Shown: positions 7,941 through 16,384 of the stretch, piece by piece
Layout of the letters: each line of letters starts with the position of its first letter
How positions within the stretch are numbered: position 1 is the first letter of the stretch
From: Woeseiaceae bacterium
GTDB taxonomy: Bacteria; Pseudomonadota; Gammaproteobacteria; Steroidobacterales; Woeseiaceae
Assembly (NCBI GenBank): GCA_021773115.1
Contig: JAJFKS010000002.1
Span: 1 to 41,119, forward strand
Direction: 5' to 3'
DNA length: 41,119 nucleotides
Notes under the pieces: model-generated
What the model was told of the DNA's origin: nothing
What the model saw: the letters and a program-made list of their open reading frames with translations, nothing else
The model's database searches: none
Made by a program: the position numbers and the translations under genes

Positions 7941-8336
7941 ATGTCCGAACAGCCCCTGCTGATACGCGCGTTACGCGGGAACGCAATTTTCTCAAGCCTC
8001 AGTGCAGCGAGCATGCTGCTGGGCTCCGGCTGGGTCACAGAACAGCTCGGCCTTGGCAGCCCCGCACCGGTCTACGCCGTTGCCACTTTTCTGCTTTTAT
8101 TCTCGTTACAACTCGCAAGCATTGTACGCAACGGCCGCATTCGGCAATGGGAGATCGGCGCAATTATTGGCGGTGACATTGCCTGGGTGCTTGGCAGTGT
8201 CGTGCTTGTCGTGATCTTCTATCGCTCACTAACAAGTGCCGGCGTGATACTGATCGACCTCGTCGCGATGGTTGTACTGTTTTTCGCGATTCAGCAAATC
8301 CGTGGGCTGCGGGCGTGGCGCGACGCAAGCGTTTAA
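7941..8336 (+). CDS. small integral membrane protein, four helices
   Basis: A 131-residue protein with four predicted membrane helices at about residues 14-36, 43-60, 72-92 and 97-116, and a short polar C terminus (RGLRAWRDASV). No enzymatic motif is visible. It is transcribed away from the HxlR regulator across a 67-bp operator-bearing gap, so it is the probable target of that regulator. Function unknown. Confidence 0.8.
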   Translation: MSEQPLLIRALRGNAIFSSLSAASMLLGSGWVTEQLGLGSPAPVYAVATFLLLFSLQLASIVRNGRIRQWEIGAIIGGDIAWVLGSVVLVVIFYRSLTSAGVILIDLVAMVVLFFAIQQIRGLRAWRDASV

Positions 8337-8340
8337 GCGG

Positions 8341-8532
8341 TTATTCGTTTTCGCTGCGCGCTTGCACGGCTATGTCACCGTCGACATCCACCGAGACGTC
8401 CAGAACAATCGGCCTGCAACAGACCTGGCAGTCTTCGACATAGCTTTGCTCAGACAATGAGTCATCAATCAAAACATTGATCGACTCCCCGCAGTACGGG
8501 CAACTAACCGACTTCTCGACGATTGCTGGCAC
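8341..8532 (-). CDS. CPXCG-motif cysteine-rich zinc-ribbon protein
   Basis: A 63-residue acidic protein with two knuckles, CPYCGE (residues 11-16) and CQVCCRP (35-41), the signature of the CPXCG cysteine-rich small-protein family. Four of the cysteines should bind zinc. The start is GTG at 8532, nine bases after the stop codon of the NYN-domain gene on the same strand, with AGG as a weak ribosome site, so the two are probably one transcript. The function of the family is not established. Confidence 0.85.
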   Translation of the reverse strand: MPAIVEKSVSCPYCGESINVLIDDSLSEQSYVEDCQVCCRPIVLDVSVDVDGDIAVQARSENE

Positions 8533-8541
8533 TACAATTAC

Positions 8542-9255
8542 CTACTTCAAGCGAATAAAAATCTGCACCGCACCGGATCCTGACGAAATCGGCACTTCCT
8601 TGATCTTCAGGTATTTCTGCTTGCGCACCAGCTCACCGAGTTTTTGGCAGCCATAATTTCGCGGATCGAATGACGGGCTGTTCTTCACCAGGAATTTTCC
8701 GACGACCGACAGCTGTGCCCAGCCATCATCCTGCGCGGCTGCTTCGATTGCCTTGGCAATCATCGGTTTCAGCGGTTCGGCCGCCGGTTTCGATTTCTTG
8801 TCGCTGGCTTTGGACGGCTTCAGTATATCCGAATAGATGAATTTGTCGCATGCTGCAACGAAAGGCTTCGGTGTTTTTCTCTCGCCGAAACCGTACACAA
8901 CCAGCCCACTCTCTCGAAGACGGGTGGCGAGGCGCGTAAAATCACTGTCGGACGACACCAGGCAGACGCCATTCAAACCACCAGCATGCAACAGATCCAT
9001 TGCATCAATAATGAGCGCCGAATCCGTGGAGTTTTTACCGGTCGTATAACTGAACTGCTGAATCGGCTGAATCGCCATTTCGTGCAACACGTTCTTCCAC
9101 TGCTTGAGACTGGTTGTGGTCCAGTCGCCGTATGCACGTTTCACGCTGGCGGTACCGTAGCGCGACACTTCCGCGATCAGTTCGTGAATAATCGCCGCTT
9201 GTGCGTTGTCCGCATCGATCAGCACCGCAAGATTATCGTTGTTCGAAGATGCCAT
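8542..9255 (-). CDS. NYN-domain nuclease with C-terminal OST-HTH/LOTUS domain
   Basis: A 237-residue protein. Residues 8-145 form a PIN-like NYN domain of the LabA/DUF88 group with acidic residues in the expected places: D14 and D16 (LIDADN), D78 (NSTDSALIIDAMDLL, also D84) and D103/D105 (SSDSDF). Residues about 163-235 form an OST-HTH (LOTUS) domain, an RNA-binding fold. The pair suggests an RNA-directed nuclease in the cytoplasm, possibly for RNA processing or decay. A TATGAT -10-like box (9286-9291, minus strand) lies just upstream. The CPXCG gene follows directly. Confidence 0.9.
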   Translation of the reverse strand: MASSNNDNLAVLIDADNAQAAIIHELIAEVSRYGTASVKRAYGDWTTTSLKQWKNVLHEMAIQPIQQFSYTTGKNSTDSALIIDAMDLLHAGGLNGVCLVSSDSDFTRLATRLRESGLVVYGFGERKTPKPFVAACDKFIYSDILKPSKASDKKSKPAAEPLKPMIAKAIEAAAQDDGWAQLSVVGKFLVKNSPSFDPRNYGCQKLGELVRKQKYLKIKEVPISSGSGAVQIFIRLK

Positions 9256-9293
9256 AATAGAAGGCCCTAATAGTCACTGGCGCCTATCATAAC

Positions 9294-9770
9294 GTGTTCG
9301 TCAGCTTAAAATTCAATCAAAAACTTTTGTTGCTGCTGCTTTGTGCGACGAGCTCGTTGTACCCGCACGATGCAAAGGCGCGGACAAACGAGGACGAGCA
9401 TCATTGCCTGGCGCTGGCCGTGTATTGGGAAGCACGCGGCGAGACGGATGCGGGCATGATCGCGGTCGGCTGGACCATACTGAATCGCGTTAGAAGTCCG
9501 GATTTTCCAGACTCTCCGTGCGGCGTAGTTTACCAGGGTGGTGAGCAGCCACCGTGTCAGTTCTCCTGGTGGTGTGACGGAAAAAGCGACACACCTCGGA
9601 ATCAAAAAGGCTGGACCAGAGCCCGCCGAATCGCCGCCGATTTAATGACCAGCCCGCCCAAGGATCCGACGGATGGCGCATTGTACTTTCACAGCAGCAC
9701 TATCAAGGTGCCCTGGAAAGTCAACAGAACACGGACCGCGAAAATCGGCGGGCACATTTTCTATCGCTGA
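9294..9770 (+). CDS. SleB-like cell wall hydrolase (Hydrolase_2)
   Basis: A 158-residue exported enzyme of the SleB/CwlJ family that cleaves the glycan strand of peptidoglycan. A signal peptide covers about residues 8-29 (LLLLLLCATSSLYPHDAKA). The catalytic core begins at CLALAVYWEARGE with E46 as the likely acid, followed by GMIAVGWTILNRV and the Cys-rich CQFSWWCDG; ALYFHSS near the end is also typical. The GTG start at 9294 lies close to the divergent NYN gene; no strong ribosome site is seen. Expected in the periplasm. Confidence 0.9.
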   Translation: MFVSLKFNQKLLLLLLCATSSLYPHDAKARTNEDEHHCLALAVYWEARGETDAGMIAVGWTILNRVRSPDFPDSPCGVVYQGGEQPPCQFSWWCDGKSDTPRNQKGWTRARRIAADLMTSPPKDPTDGALYFHSSTIKVPWKVNRTRTAKIGGHIFYR

Positions 9771-9858
9771 GCACTGAGGCATCGGCACAGTCGCGCAAAT
9801 TGCAGGCCTGAACCGTGCACTGACTCCAAATGGCGACAGTTTTGCCCACAGGATAATC

Positions 9859-9878
9859 TAATATAAAACAGTATATTA
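9859..9878. promoter_or_regulatory. 20-bp inverted repeat upstream of an outer-membrane protein gene
   Basis: TAATATA (9859-9865) and TATATTA (9872-9878) form a perfect 7-bp inverted repeat around AAACAG. It lies in an AT-rich patch 131 bases before the start of the barrel-protein gene in an otherwise featureless 239-bp gap (9771-10009). A regulator-binding site is the simplest reading, unproven. A CGCCG/CGGCG hairpin (about 9970-9983) lies nearer the gene in the probable leader. Confidence 0.35.
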
Positions 9879-10009
9879 CCAGACATTCCTCATGCTGGTC
9901 TTAGTCCCTGAAAATCTAATTGGACAGCCGTGAGGTCGCGCCCTACCATCGCCGCCGATTCACGAACCAACGCCGATAACGGCGATTCAATCTAAAACTG
10001 AGGTGTCTA

Positions 10010-10573
10010 ATGAAGTACTCAATTCTCGTTGTGGGTCTGCTCCTCTGCGGCTCCGCTGTTGCACAATATTCCGGTCAGCCGAAAGCCGATCTCAGCTACG
10101 ACTACCTGGAACTGCGTTTCGTCGATGTTGATACCAATGGCGGCGATGGCTTTCGCTTTAATGGTTCCTACGATCTCGGCAACAACTGGTTGATCGTGGG
10201 CGGACTCACGTCACTCGACTTTAACAACAATGTCGATGTGACCGTTTTTGAGGTCGGCGCGGGATACATCTGGAACTACTCGGAAGACTTCGATCTGGTG
10301 AGCACACTGCGTTACATGAATGCTGATGTTGGAAATTCCGCGATCAGCATCGATGATGACGGCCTCGCGTTCTCAGCGGGAATTCGTGGCATGCTGGCGC
10401 CTCGATTCGAGATTCGTGGCAATATTCACCATGTGACCATTGGCAATAGCGATTCTTACCTGGAACTGGCAGGCGACTACTATTTCGCGCCACAGTTTGC
10501 CGCGGGTATTAGTCTGGAATTCGCGGGTGATGACGATGTTGTAACCGTCGGCGGCCGGTGGTTCTTTAAATAA
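10010..10573 (+). CDS. small outer-membrane beta-barrel protein
   Basis: A 187-residue protein with signal peptide MKYSILVVGLLLCGSAVA (cleaved before QYSG). The mature chain alternates polar and aromatic residues in about eight strands, is rich in Asp, Asn and Gly, and ends in the aromatic signature VTVGGRWFFK, the usual signal for BAM-mediated insertion. It resembles the OmpA/OmpX-like 8-stranded porin-family barrels but carries no diagnostic motif. GAGGTG six bases before the ATG supports the start. Function unknown. Confidence 0.85.
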   Translation: MKYSILVVGLLLCGSAVAQYSGQPKADLSYDYLELRFVDVDTNGGDGFRFNGSYDLGNNWLIVGGLTSLDFNNNVDVTVFEVGAGYIWNYSEDFDLVSTLRYMNADVGNSAISIDDDGLAFSAGIRGMLAPRFEIRGNIHHVTIGNSDSYLELAGDYYFAPQFAAGISLEFAGDDDVVTVGGRWFFK

Positions 10574-10627
10574 GGCAGTAACCTGGAACTAACAGATGAG
10601 GCTCATCAGGAACATGTAGTCCTTGGC

Positions 10628-11491
10628 ATGGCTACTGCGGTTGGCGCGTATTTCATGTTCTCGCTGATGGTGATGTTCGCGAAGTTACTAAGCGCTACAC
10701 ACTCAGTCATTGAAATCGCGTTCTACCGCAACCTGATCGGCAGCCTGCCGTTTCTGTTCATCGCCTTCGCAATGGGGCGTCGGGACATCCTGGTTATGCG
10801 TACCAAGCCCGTATGGGTCGGTATTCGTGCCGTCGCCGGTACCGTCAGCCTGGTGGTCACTTTTGCGGCATATTCAATGTTGCCGTTGGCGGACACCACC
10901 GCGTTGCTGTTTACCGCATCGCTGTTTATTCCGGTTTTAAGCGTCATCATTTTGAAAGAAACGGTCGGACCGTGGCGCTGGTCTGCTGTGGTAATCGGCT
11001 TCGTCGGCGTTTTGATCATGACCCGTCCGAGCGGCGACGTTTATGTGCTCGGCATTGTGGCAGCGCTGGTCGCCGCATTAATGCACGCCGGCTTGCAGAT
11101 CATTTTGCGCTACCTCGGGCGCTATGAAAAGCCGGCTACGATCAGCCTTTACTTTTTCGTCATCGGCGCGATTGTCACGGCGCTGGCAATGCCCTTCGTC
11201 GCGGTCACACCAACAATCAATGAAATCCCACTGCTCCTGGGCGTGGGGCTAAGCGGAGCTGCCGCCCAGTGGCTGCTGTCAGTCGCGTATCGCAATGCAC
11301 CGGCGGCGATTGTTACCGTCTTCAATTACACCAGTATTATCTGGGCCACCTTTTTCGGCTGGATGATCTGGAATGACTGGCCATTACCTGCCGTCATGAC
11401 CGGCGCGGTGATCGTGATCGCCTCGAATATTCTGATTGTCTGGCGTGAAAGCCAGGCCAGAACGCAACTCGTCACAGACCGGAATCCATAG
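10628..11491 (+). CDS. EamA/DMT-family transporter
   Basis: A 287-residue inner-membrane protein with about ten helices and two EamA repeats; the first ends in DTTALLFTASLFIPVLSVIILKE, in which the E-T junction is typical, and the second covers residues 150-275. Probably exports a metabolite; the substrate cannot be inferred. The ATG at 10628 has no good ribosome site, and the frame stays open back to the preceding stop at 10573, so a non-ATG start further upstream (residues ending EHVVLG) is possible. It is 54 bases behind the barrel gene and may be co-transcribed. Confidence 0.88.
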   Translation: MATAVGAYFMFSLMVMFAKLLSATHSVIEIAFYRNLIGSLPFLFIAFAMGRRDILVMRTKPVWVGIRAVAGTVSLVVTFAAYSMLPLADTTALLFTASLFIPVLSVIILKETVGPWRWSAVVIGFVGVLIMTRPSGDVYVLGIVAALVAALMHAGLQIILRYLGRYEKPATISLYFFVIGAIVTALAMPFVAVTPTINEIPLLLGVGLSGAAAQWLLSVAYRNAPAAIVTVFNYTSIIWATFFGWMIWNDWPLPAVMTGAVIVIASNILIVWRESQARTQLVTDRNP

Positions 11492-11554
11492 GCAGACCTC
11501 AGTCCACGGCCAAACAGGCCATTTTGGGGCATTCGGTCGGTATGACCTGGAAAT

Positions 11555-12159
11555 GTGCATTTCATCATATTCCCTAATATTTCAGTCGGCGATAATCGCT
11601 GGAAGGACAGCAACTTATCGGATTTTACTCTGTACCTGCTTGTGGCCGTGGCGCTCGGCGTTTCGGCAGGTTGGTTGATCCGAAATGCGCTGGCATCAAG
11701 ACGCCCCAGTTCGGCGAATGACGGATGGCAGACCAAGCTGGAGTACGAGTCCTTTCGCAATCTTCTGCAGGCATCGCGTTCCGAGCACGATTCGGTTAAC
11801 AAGATGCTCGCGTCCGCCAAAGCTCGCCTCGAAAACCTCGATGCGTTAGAGCGAGATGTCATCTTACTTGAAGCTGAAAATGCCGAACTCAAGCATGACA
11901 GCGCGCTGATCAAACAGGAAAACATGGAGCCGCGGAAGCTCGCCAGGAAGTCGACAACTTGCAGGAGATCATTGGTATCGGCAAGGTTTTCGAACATACT
12001 CTGCACGGCCTCGGCATCACCAGTTTCCGCCAGATCGCTTCTTTCGGCGTAGCAGACATCGCAAGAGTGAATGCCGAGTTGAAGGAACTTAAAGGGCGTA
12101 TGGAACAGGATGACTGGATCGGACAGGCAAAAGAGCTTCACTTCAAAAAGCACGGTTAA
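11555..12159 (+). pseudogene. frameshifted membrane-anchored coiled-coil/HhH protein gene
   Basis: The first frame (ATG 11555, stop 12052) encodes a membrane helix (LYLLVAVALGVSAGWLI) and a coiled coil (SAKARLENLDALERDVILLE). The second frame, open to 12159, reads EARQEVDNLQEIIGIGKVFE, then HTLHGLGITSFRQIASF and KGRMEQDDWIGQAKEL, a helix-hairpin-helix module common at the C terminus of such proteins. The coiled coil continues smoothly if the frame is changed by -1 near 11915-11925 (KQEN to GAAEARQE). No canonical slippery heptamer is present, so a one-base deletion or a sequence error is more likely than programmed frameshifting. The reconstructed protein would be about 200 residues. Confidence 0.7.
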
Positions 12160-12174
12160 GTCGGCTGATAGCAG

Positions 12175-13377
12175 GTGCCCTCACCCGTGACAGGCTCCGC
12201 ACTCAGTAATCGCAACTTTCTCATTTATCTCACCGGCAGCACCATCTCGCTGCACGGCCTGTGGATTTATCGCGTCGCACTCGGCTGGTTTGCCTGGGAG
12301 CTGACCCATTCCGAGTTCTGGGTCGGAATCGTTGCATTCACACAGGTTGCGCCCGCTGCCATCGTTGGTCCGATTTTCGGCGTGCTGGCAGATCGCTTCG
12401 ATCTGCGCAAGACGTCGGTCATCGTCAACATCTTAAGCACAATCAACATGTTGGTGCTCGGGGCGCTTACCTGGCTCGGTTACGTCGATGTACTGGTACT
12501 CACGACGCTGTCGCTCGTGCAGGGAACGCTTGATGGCGCACATGCGCCGATCCGCATGACGCTGGTACCCAATCTCGTCAATCGAGCGCAACTGCAGAGT
12601 GCGATAGCGAGCACCTCCATTTCATTCAATGCATCCCGATTCGTTGGCCCGGCGATAGCAGGCCTGATCATTGCAACGCTGGGCGTGAGTGCGGCTTTCA
12701 CTATCAACGGTATTTCTTACCTCGCGTATATTGTCGCAATATTGATTGTTGAATTGCGACCGGCCGAAGTACGCGTGAAAGCAGCCACCGGTGTCTGGGC
12801 GGAGATGCTCGAAGGCATTCGCTACATTCTGAGCCATCGAACCATTCGCGGCGTTTTGATTACCGTCGCTGTCGCGTCGGTATTCGGCCGCGGCGGTTTG
12901 GAAATGATGCCGGCATTCGCCGACAAGATTTTCCTGCGCGGCGCCCCCGGTCTCGCCATGCTGACGGCCGCTATCGGTGTCGGTGCCATCGCGTCTGGCC
13001 TGGTTTTGAGCCGCAGCACTGGCTGGCTCAATAGCCGCGTGATTCGAGTTGCTGTCATCATCGCAGGCCTGTTGATCATGGCGTTCGGGGCCAACGACTC
13101 GTTCTGGCTGGCGCTCGTCATCGTCGTTACGTTGGGGGTCATCCTGTCGGTAGGCGGTGTTGGTTCCCAAATCCTGATCCAGACCCTGGTCGACGAAGAC
13201 GTTCGCGGCCGCGTCAGCAGTTTCTGGGGAATGATTGTATTCGGTGGCACGGCCCTGGGCAGCCTGGTTGTCGGGGCGTCAGCGGCAACGTTTGGCCTGC
13301 AAAATACAGTCGTCGTTAGCGGCCTGTTGTGTGCTGCCGTCGCGCTGGCCGTACCGATTGCCGAAACCGATGAATAG
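12175..13377 (+). CDS. MFS transporter, EntS-like branch
   Basis: A 400-residue inner-membrane transporter with twelve predicted helices. The cytoplasmic loop between helices 2 and 3 carries the MFS motif A variant GVLADRFDLRKTSV. The sequence resembles the MFS_3/EntS group that exports siderophores and drugs (GTLDGAHAPIRMTLVPNLV and VDEDVRGRVSSFWGMIVFGG are typical loops). The start is GTG 12175 with only a weak AGCAG site; a second GTG at 12187 is possible. The substrate is unknown. Confidence 0.88.
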   Translation: MPSPVTGSALSNRNFLIYLTGSTISLHGLWIYRVALGWFAWELTHSEFWVGIVAFTQVAPAAIVGPIFGVLADRFDLRKTSVIVNILSTINMLVLGALTWLGYVDVLVLTTLSLVQGTLDGAHAPIRMTLVPNLVNRAQLQSAIASTSISFNASRFVGPAIAGLIIATLGVSAAFTINGISYLAYIVAILIVELRPAEVRVKAATGVWAEMLEGIRYILSHRTIRGVLITVAVASVFGRGGLEMMPAFADKIFLRGAPGLAMLTAAIGVGAIASGLVLSRSTGWLNSRVIRVAVIIAGLLIMAFGANDSFWLALVIVVTLGVILSVGGVGSQILIQTLVDEDVRGRVSSFWGMIVFGGTALGSLVVGASAATFGLQNTVVVSGLLCAAVALAVPIAETDE

Positions 13378-13463
13378 CGATGACGTTGATGTATTGACGG
13401 TCAGGTCTACCGGGCTCGCCGGAGACCGACTACAATGCTCCAAGACAAGAACCGGATGATTTG

Positions 13464-13730
13464 ATGGCTGGCGGATTCGCAAAAGACGGCGCAGTGCAGG
13501 ACCAGATTGACGCAACCATTGAGGATGCGGTCAAGCATGCGCGGGAGCAGCTACCGAGGGGCGAAAGTCTGCGGCAATGCGAGGAGTGCGACGCAAGCAT
13601 TCCCGAGGCGCGCCGACAAGCGGTTCCCGGCGTACGGGTTTGCGTGAACTGCCAGGCTGATCGCGACGCGAAAAACAAGGCGGCGGGTGGAATCAACCGC
13701 CGCGGCAGCAAAGACAGTCAACTCCGATAG
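13464..13730 (+). CDS. ybiI: YbiI-like DksA/TraR zinc-finger protein
   Basis: An 88-residue protein that matches E. coli YbiI nearly along its length: MAGGFAKDGAVQDQID, then a C4 zinc finger CEECDASIPEARR ... CVNCQ (two CxxC pairs) and the conserved C-terminal NRRGSKDSQLR. It is a short member of the DksA/TraR group, which contact RNA polymerase, but lacks the long coiled coil of DksA. ATG 13464 is used; a TTG one codon earlier is also open. It is convergent with the AAA-FHA gene. Confidence 0.93.
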   Translation: MAGGFAKDGAVQDQIDATIEDAVKHAREQLPRGESLRQCEECDASIPEARRQAVPGVRVCVNCQADRDAKNKAAGGINRRGSKDSQLR

Positions 13731-13753
13731 ATTCATGGCGGCTAGCGCCACGG

Positions 13754-14950
13754 CTAGAGTTTTTTCTTGTTGATGATCGGAACCAGTGTCGGAATCCGCT
13801 GTTCCCTCGCGCGACGTGCATCCGCAATGTTCTTCATCTTCGCCGTGTCTGCGAGTTCCGGATCGTCAATCACGATCGATGAGTGACCCGTTGCATAAAC
13901 CATTTTCATACGGTGGTCGCCAAGCGAAATGATATCGTCATGCAACAGGACCTTGCTCTGCACTCGTCGGGAATTCACAAAAGTTCCGTTGCGGCTCTTG
14001 AGATCAACCAAAACAACGGCATTCTGGTCTCGAATGAGCAATGCGTGTTGGTTGCTAACGAACTGGTCCTTGATCACAACATCACTAAGGTCAGAGCGAC
14101 CAATCAGTGCGCGCTTTTCGGTGAGCCGAATTTCCTGCAGCGTTTTGCCCATATGGGTAACAATGACCATTGGAATGTCATCCGCCGCCGCTTCGTTCGG
14201 ATCAAGAATATCCTGGAGCCTGATGGGGAACGATTTCGCCTGCTGGATAATTGACAGCGCCATCGCGTCCATGTCGCCGGGCCAGCCGCCGGCCATAGAA
14301 TGAATTTTTTCGCAGACGTCGACCGGCATGACATCATCTGGCCGGTCGACACCGCCAGATCGTAGTTTCGCGTAAAGATAGCGCATCGCTTCTTTGGACA
14401 TCATTGGTCCCAACTGCAAGTTACCGATCACGCGTCGCGATACTGAAGCCATACTGGGCGCATCAATGATTCGCGACATGTCGCGATTGCTGACCAAAAC
14501 CAGTCGCATCGCATAACGACTACCTGCAGTCGCGGATGCGAGTTTGCACAATGCGCCTAAAGCGCTTGGGTACATATCGTTGATGTTTTCCAGTATCAGC
14601 ACCGGCGGTTCATGCGTCCGCGTTTGTTGAACGGCAAAGACATGCAACATGTTGATCATCTCGTCAGTGGAGTCCAACGCGAGGTTGTAGCCAAACTGTT
14701 CGAGAATTCGCGATAACAATTCATCGGTATGCAGGCGCGAACCATCGACCACCGCGATCGCCAAACGCGCCTGGTTTTGTTGCACGAATTGATTCGCAAT
14801 AACTGACTTGCCCGATGCAGGCGGCCCGTGCAGCAATGCCACACCGCGCTCATCTGTCAGGATTTCGCCGAGAAAATTAAGTGCTTCTTGCTGCGCCTGG
14901 TAACGGACGAATGTCCTGAATTCCCGCAGCCCTGCTCCATCTACCTGCAT
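13754..14950 (-). CDS. AAA ATPase (ExeA/MshM-like) fused to FHA domain
   Basis: A 398-residue cytoplasmic protein. Residues about 12-250 form an AAA ATPase of the ExeA/GspA type with Walker A GPPASGKS (42-49), a Walker B-like strand PVLILENIN and sensor VLVSNRD. Residues about 270-345 form an FHA domain (ALIGRSDLSD, VSNQHALLI, LKSRNGTFVNSRR), which binds phosphothreonine peptides. A basic tail follows. ExeA-type ATPases help assemble envelope machines; the FHA domain suggests control by Ser/Thr phosphorylation. ATG 14950 is preferred over a GTG at 14980. No membrane helix or peptidoglycan-binding domain is seen. Confidence 0.88.
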   Translation of the reverse strand: MQVDGAGLREFRTFVRYQAQQEALNFLGEILTDERGVALLHGPPASGKSVIANQFVQQNQARLAIAVVDGSRLHTDELLSRILEQFGYNLALDSTDEMINMLHVFAVQQTRTHEPPVLILENINDMYPSALGALCKLASATAGSRYAMRLVLVSNRDMSRIIDAPSMASVSRRVIGNLQLGPMMSKEAMRYLYAKLRSGGVDRPDDVMPVDVCEKIHSMAGGWPGDMDAMALSIIQQAKSFPIRLQDILDPNEAAADDIPMVIVTHMGKTLQEIRLTEKRALIGRSDLSDVVIKDQFVSNQHALLIRDQNAVVLVDLKSRNGTFVNSRRVQSKVLLHDDIISLGDHRMKMVYATGHSSIVIDDPELADTAKMKNIADARRAREQRIPTLVPIINKKKL

Positions 14951-15059
14951 TTCTGTTGCTCTGAATTTGAAGGCCCCCACCTCTAAGGTCTGAATCTACT
15001 TTCGCGCAATCGATACGCTGAGTCCAGATGTCTCCAAACGGCAACACTTGCGAACTAAT

Positions 15060-15710
15060 TTAACTTAATCGAGCCTTCAACTCGGCAACTTCTGCTTCCA
15101 GCGTCGCGACGCGTTCAGCAAGTTCTGACAACGCCCCGCTCGCCGTTGATCCTGCTGGCTTTGCCGCACGTTGCTGGCTTGTGTAGGCGTCGATATCGAC
15201 CGAACCGGAAAACAAATGCATGTATTCGGAATCCTTCCGCCCCGCGAGCTTCGGCAATTTTACGACCAGCGGACCCGCCTCATGCTCAATCAATCTGTCG
15301 AGAGTCGCGACAACGTCAGAATTATCCGCAAAATTATGTAAGCGACCGCTCCGCGCCCGAAGCTCACCGGGTGTCTGCGGGCCACGCAATAGCAGCAGGC
15401 AGACGACGGCGGTCTGTGCGTCATCGAACTGTAAATCACTGTAACGAGTGCCACAAAATCGCTGCGAGTATTTCTCCGCACGACTCTTGAAGTTTTCCTC
15501 GGTTCGGGCAAGGTGTTTGGTTTCGAGCGCGCGTATGGTGTGCTGGACTTCACCTTGCGTCAGCGACGTCACCGGATCACGGGCTGACTTTTGATTGCAT
15601 GCATTCGTCAATGCATTGAGCGTCATTGGATATTGTTCCGGTGTGACAATCGATTTTTCAATGAGGCTGCCGATTACCCGAGCCTCGATTGCGTTAAGCG
15701 TCGTAATCAC
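15060..15710 (-). CDS. yceH: YceH family protein (DUF480)
   Basis: A 216-residue protein matching E. coli YceH: two winged-helix repeats (LNAIEARVIGSLIEKSIVTP then YPMTLNALTNACNQKS; AVVCLLLLRGPQTPGELRAR), then a C-terminal coiled coil (LAERVATLEAEVAELKARL). The start is GTG 15710 with GAGG seven bases upstream. The family is common in gammaproteobacteria and its function is not settled; the winged helices suggest nucleic-acid binding. It lies between the TlpA-like and AAA-FHA genes on the same strand. Confidence 0.92.
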   Translation of the reverse strand: MITTLNAIEARVIGSLIEKSIVTPEQYPMTLNALTNACNQKSARDPVTSLTQGEVQHTIRALETKHLARTEENFKSRAEKYSQRFCGTRYSDLQFDDAQTAVVCLLLLRGPQTPGELRARSGRLHNFADNSDVVATLDRLIEHEAGPLVVKLPKLAGRKDSEYMHLFSGSVDIDAYTSQQRAAKPAGSTASGALSELAERVATLEAEVAELKARLS

Positions 15711-15772
15711 TTCAGACCTCGCTCGACCAAATTCAGTGGCCGCGAGTATACCTTGCTTCAGGGTGTAACTCG

Positions 15773-16318
15773 CTACGGGTTCGTTGCATCAATAACGCTG
15801 TCCAGACTAAGCCGAATTTGTGCTGCCCAGTAAGGCGCCAACAAGGCCGCCTTGGTCTTGTGATCAGACTTGTCATCCGTATTCGGTGGCCGCGGAACAT
15901 CTCTCAGATCAAATCGAATTTGTCCGTCGCTATCGACGACAATAAGCCCTGGCGTTCCAAAGATCTGATACAAGTCCGCCACATCGTCGCCGTCTGGCAG
16001 CACCGTGAAATCGTATCCGGCGCCATTGACAAATCCAACAGGGTCACCGTCGTCCTTGATATTGATCGCGAGTATCTTGATTTTATCGCCGTATTCCAGG
16101 CGAATACTTTGCAGGTGCGGCATCAGCGCCTTGCAATACGGGCACCAGGTGGCCCAGAAAAACAGAATGACGGGCTGCTCCTGAACTTCCTCGCTCAAAC
16201 GAACTTCTGCGCCCTCGGCGGATTTAAGCGACCAGTTCGGCGCAAGGTCGGCACTCAATACCGACGCATTCACTGCCAGCAAGCCCAGAAGGACTATTAT
16301 AAAGCTTAGGTGTTTCAT
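15773..16318 (-). CDS. TlpA/ResA-like periplasmic thioredoxin
   Basis: A 181-residue thioredoxin-fold protein with an N-terminal signal segment (residues 1-22) and the redox motif WCPYC (W58, C59, C62) after FFWAT. Residues about 100-130 carry VLPDGDDVADLYQIFGTPG, with the cis-proline region TPGLIVVDSDG. It should act in the periplasm as a disulfide reductase, for example in cytochrome c maturation, although no such genes are nearby. The C-terminal 40 residues (PPNTDDKSDHKTKAALL) extend beyond the thioredoxin core. Confidence 0.9.
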   Translation of the reverse strand: MKHLSFIIVLLGLLAVNASVLSADLAPNWSLKSAEGAEVRLSEEVQEQPVILFFWATWCPYCKALMPHLQSIRLEYGDKIKILAINIKDDGDPVGFVNGAGYDFTVLPDGDDVADLYQIFGTPGLIVVDSDGQIRFDLRDVPRPPNTDDKSDHKTKAALLAPYWAAQIRLSLDSVIDATNP

Positions 16319-16368
16319 AGTGTCTTAGGACCGGCAATGTAGCGCACATATTACAGGCCGATTTCTTT

Positions 16369-16374
16369 TATAAT
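16369..16374 (+). promoter_or_regulatory. -10 box of yheS, leaderless arrangement
   Basis: A consensus TATAAT ends ten bases before the ATG of yheS, so transcription should start within about four bases of the initiation codon. No Shine-Dalgarno site fits in between. The -35 region is poor. Confidence 0.6.
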
Positions 16375-16384
16375 CGCGCCGGCT

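Noticed and set aside
11910..11930. Programmed -1 frameshift in the HhH gene
   Set aside because: No X XXY YYZ heptamer is in register; a deletion or sequencing indel explains the data better.
12622..13170. Minus-strand open frame of 182 residues
   Set aside because: Antisense shadow of the MFS transporter; composition not protein-like.
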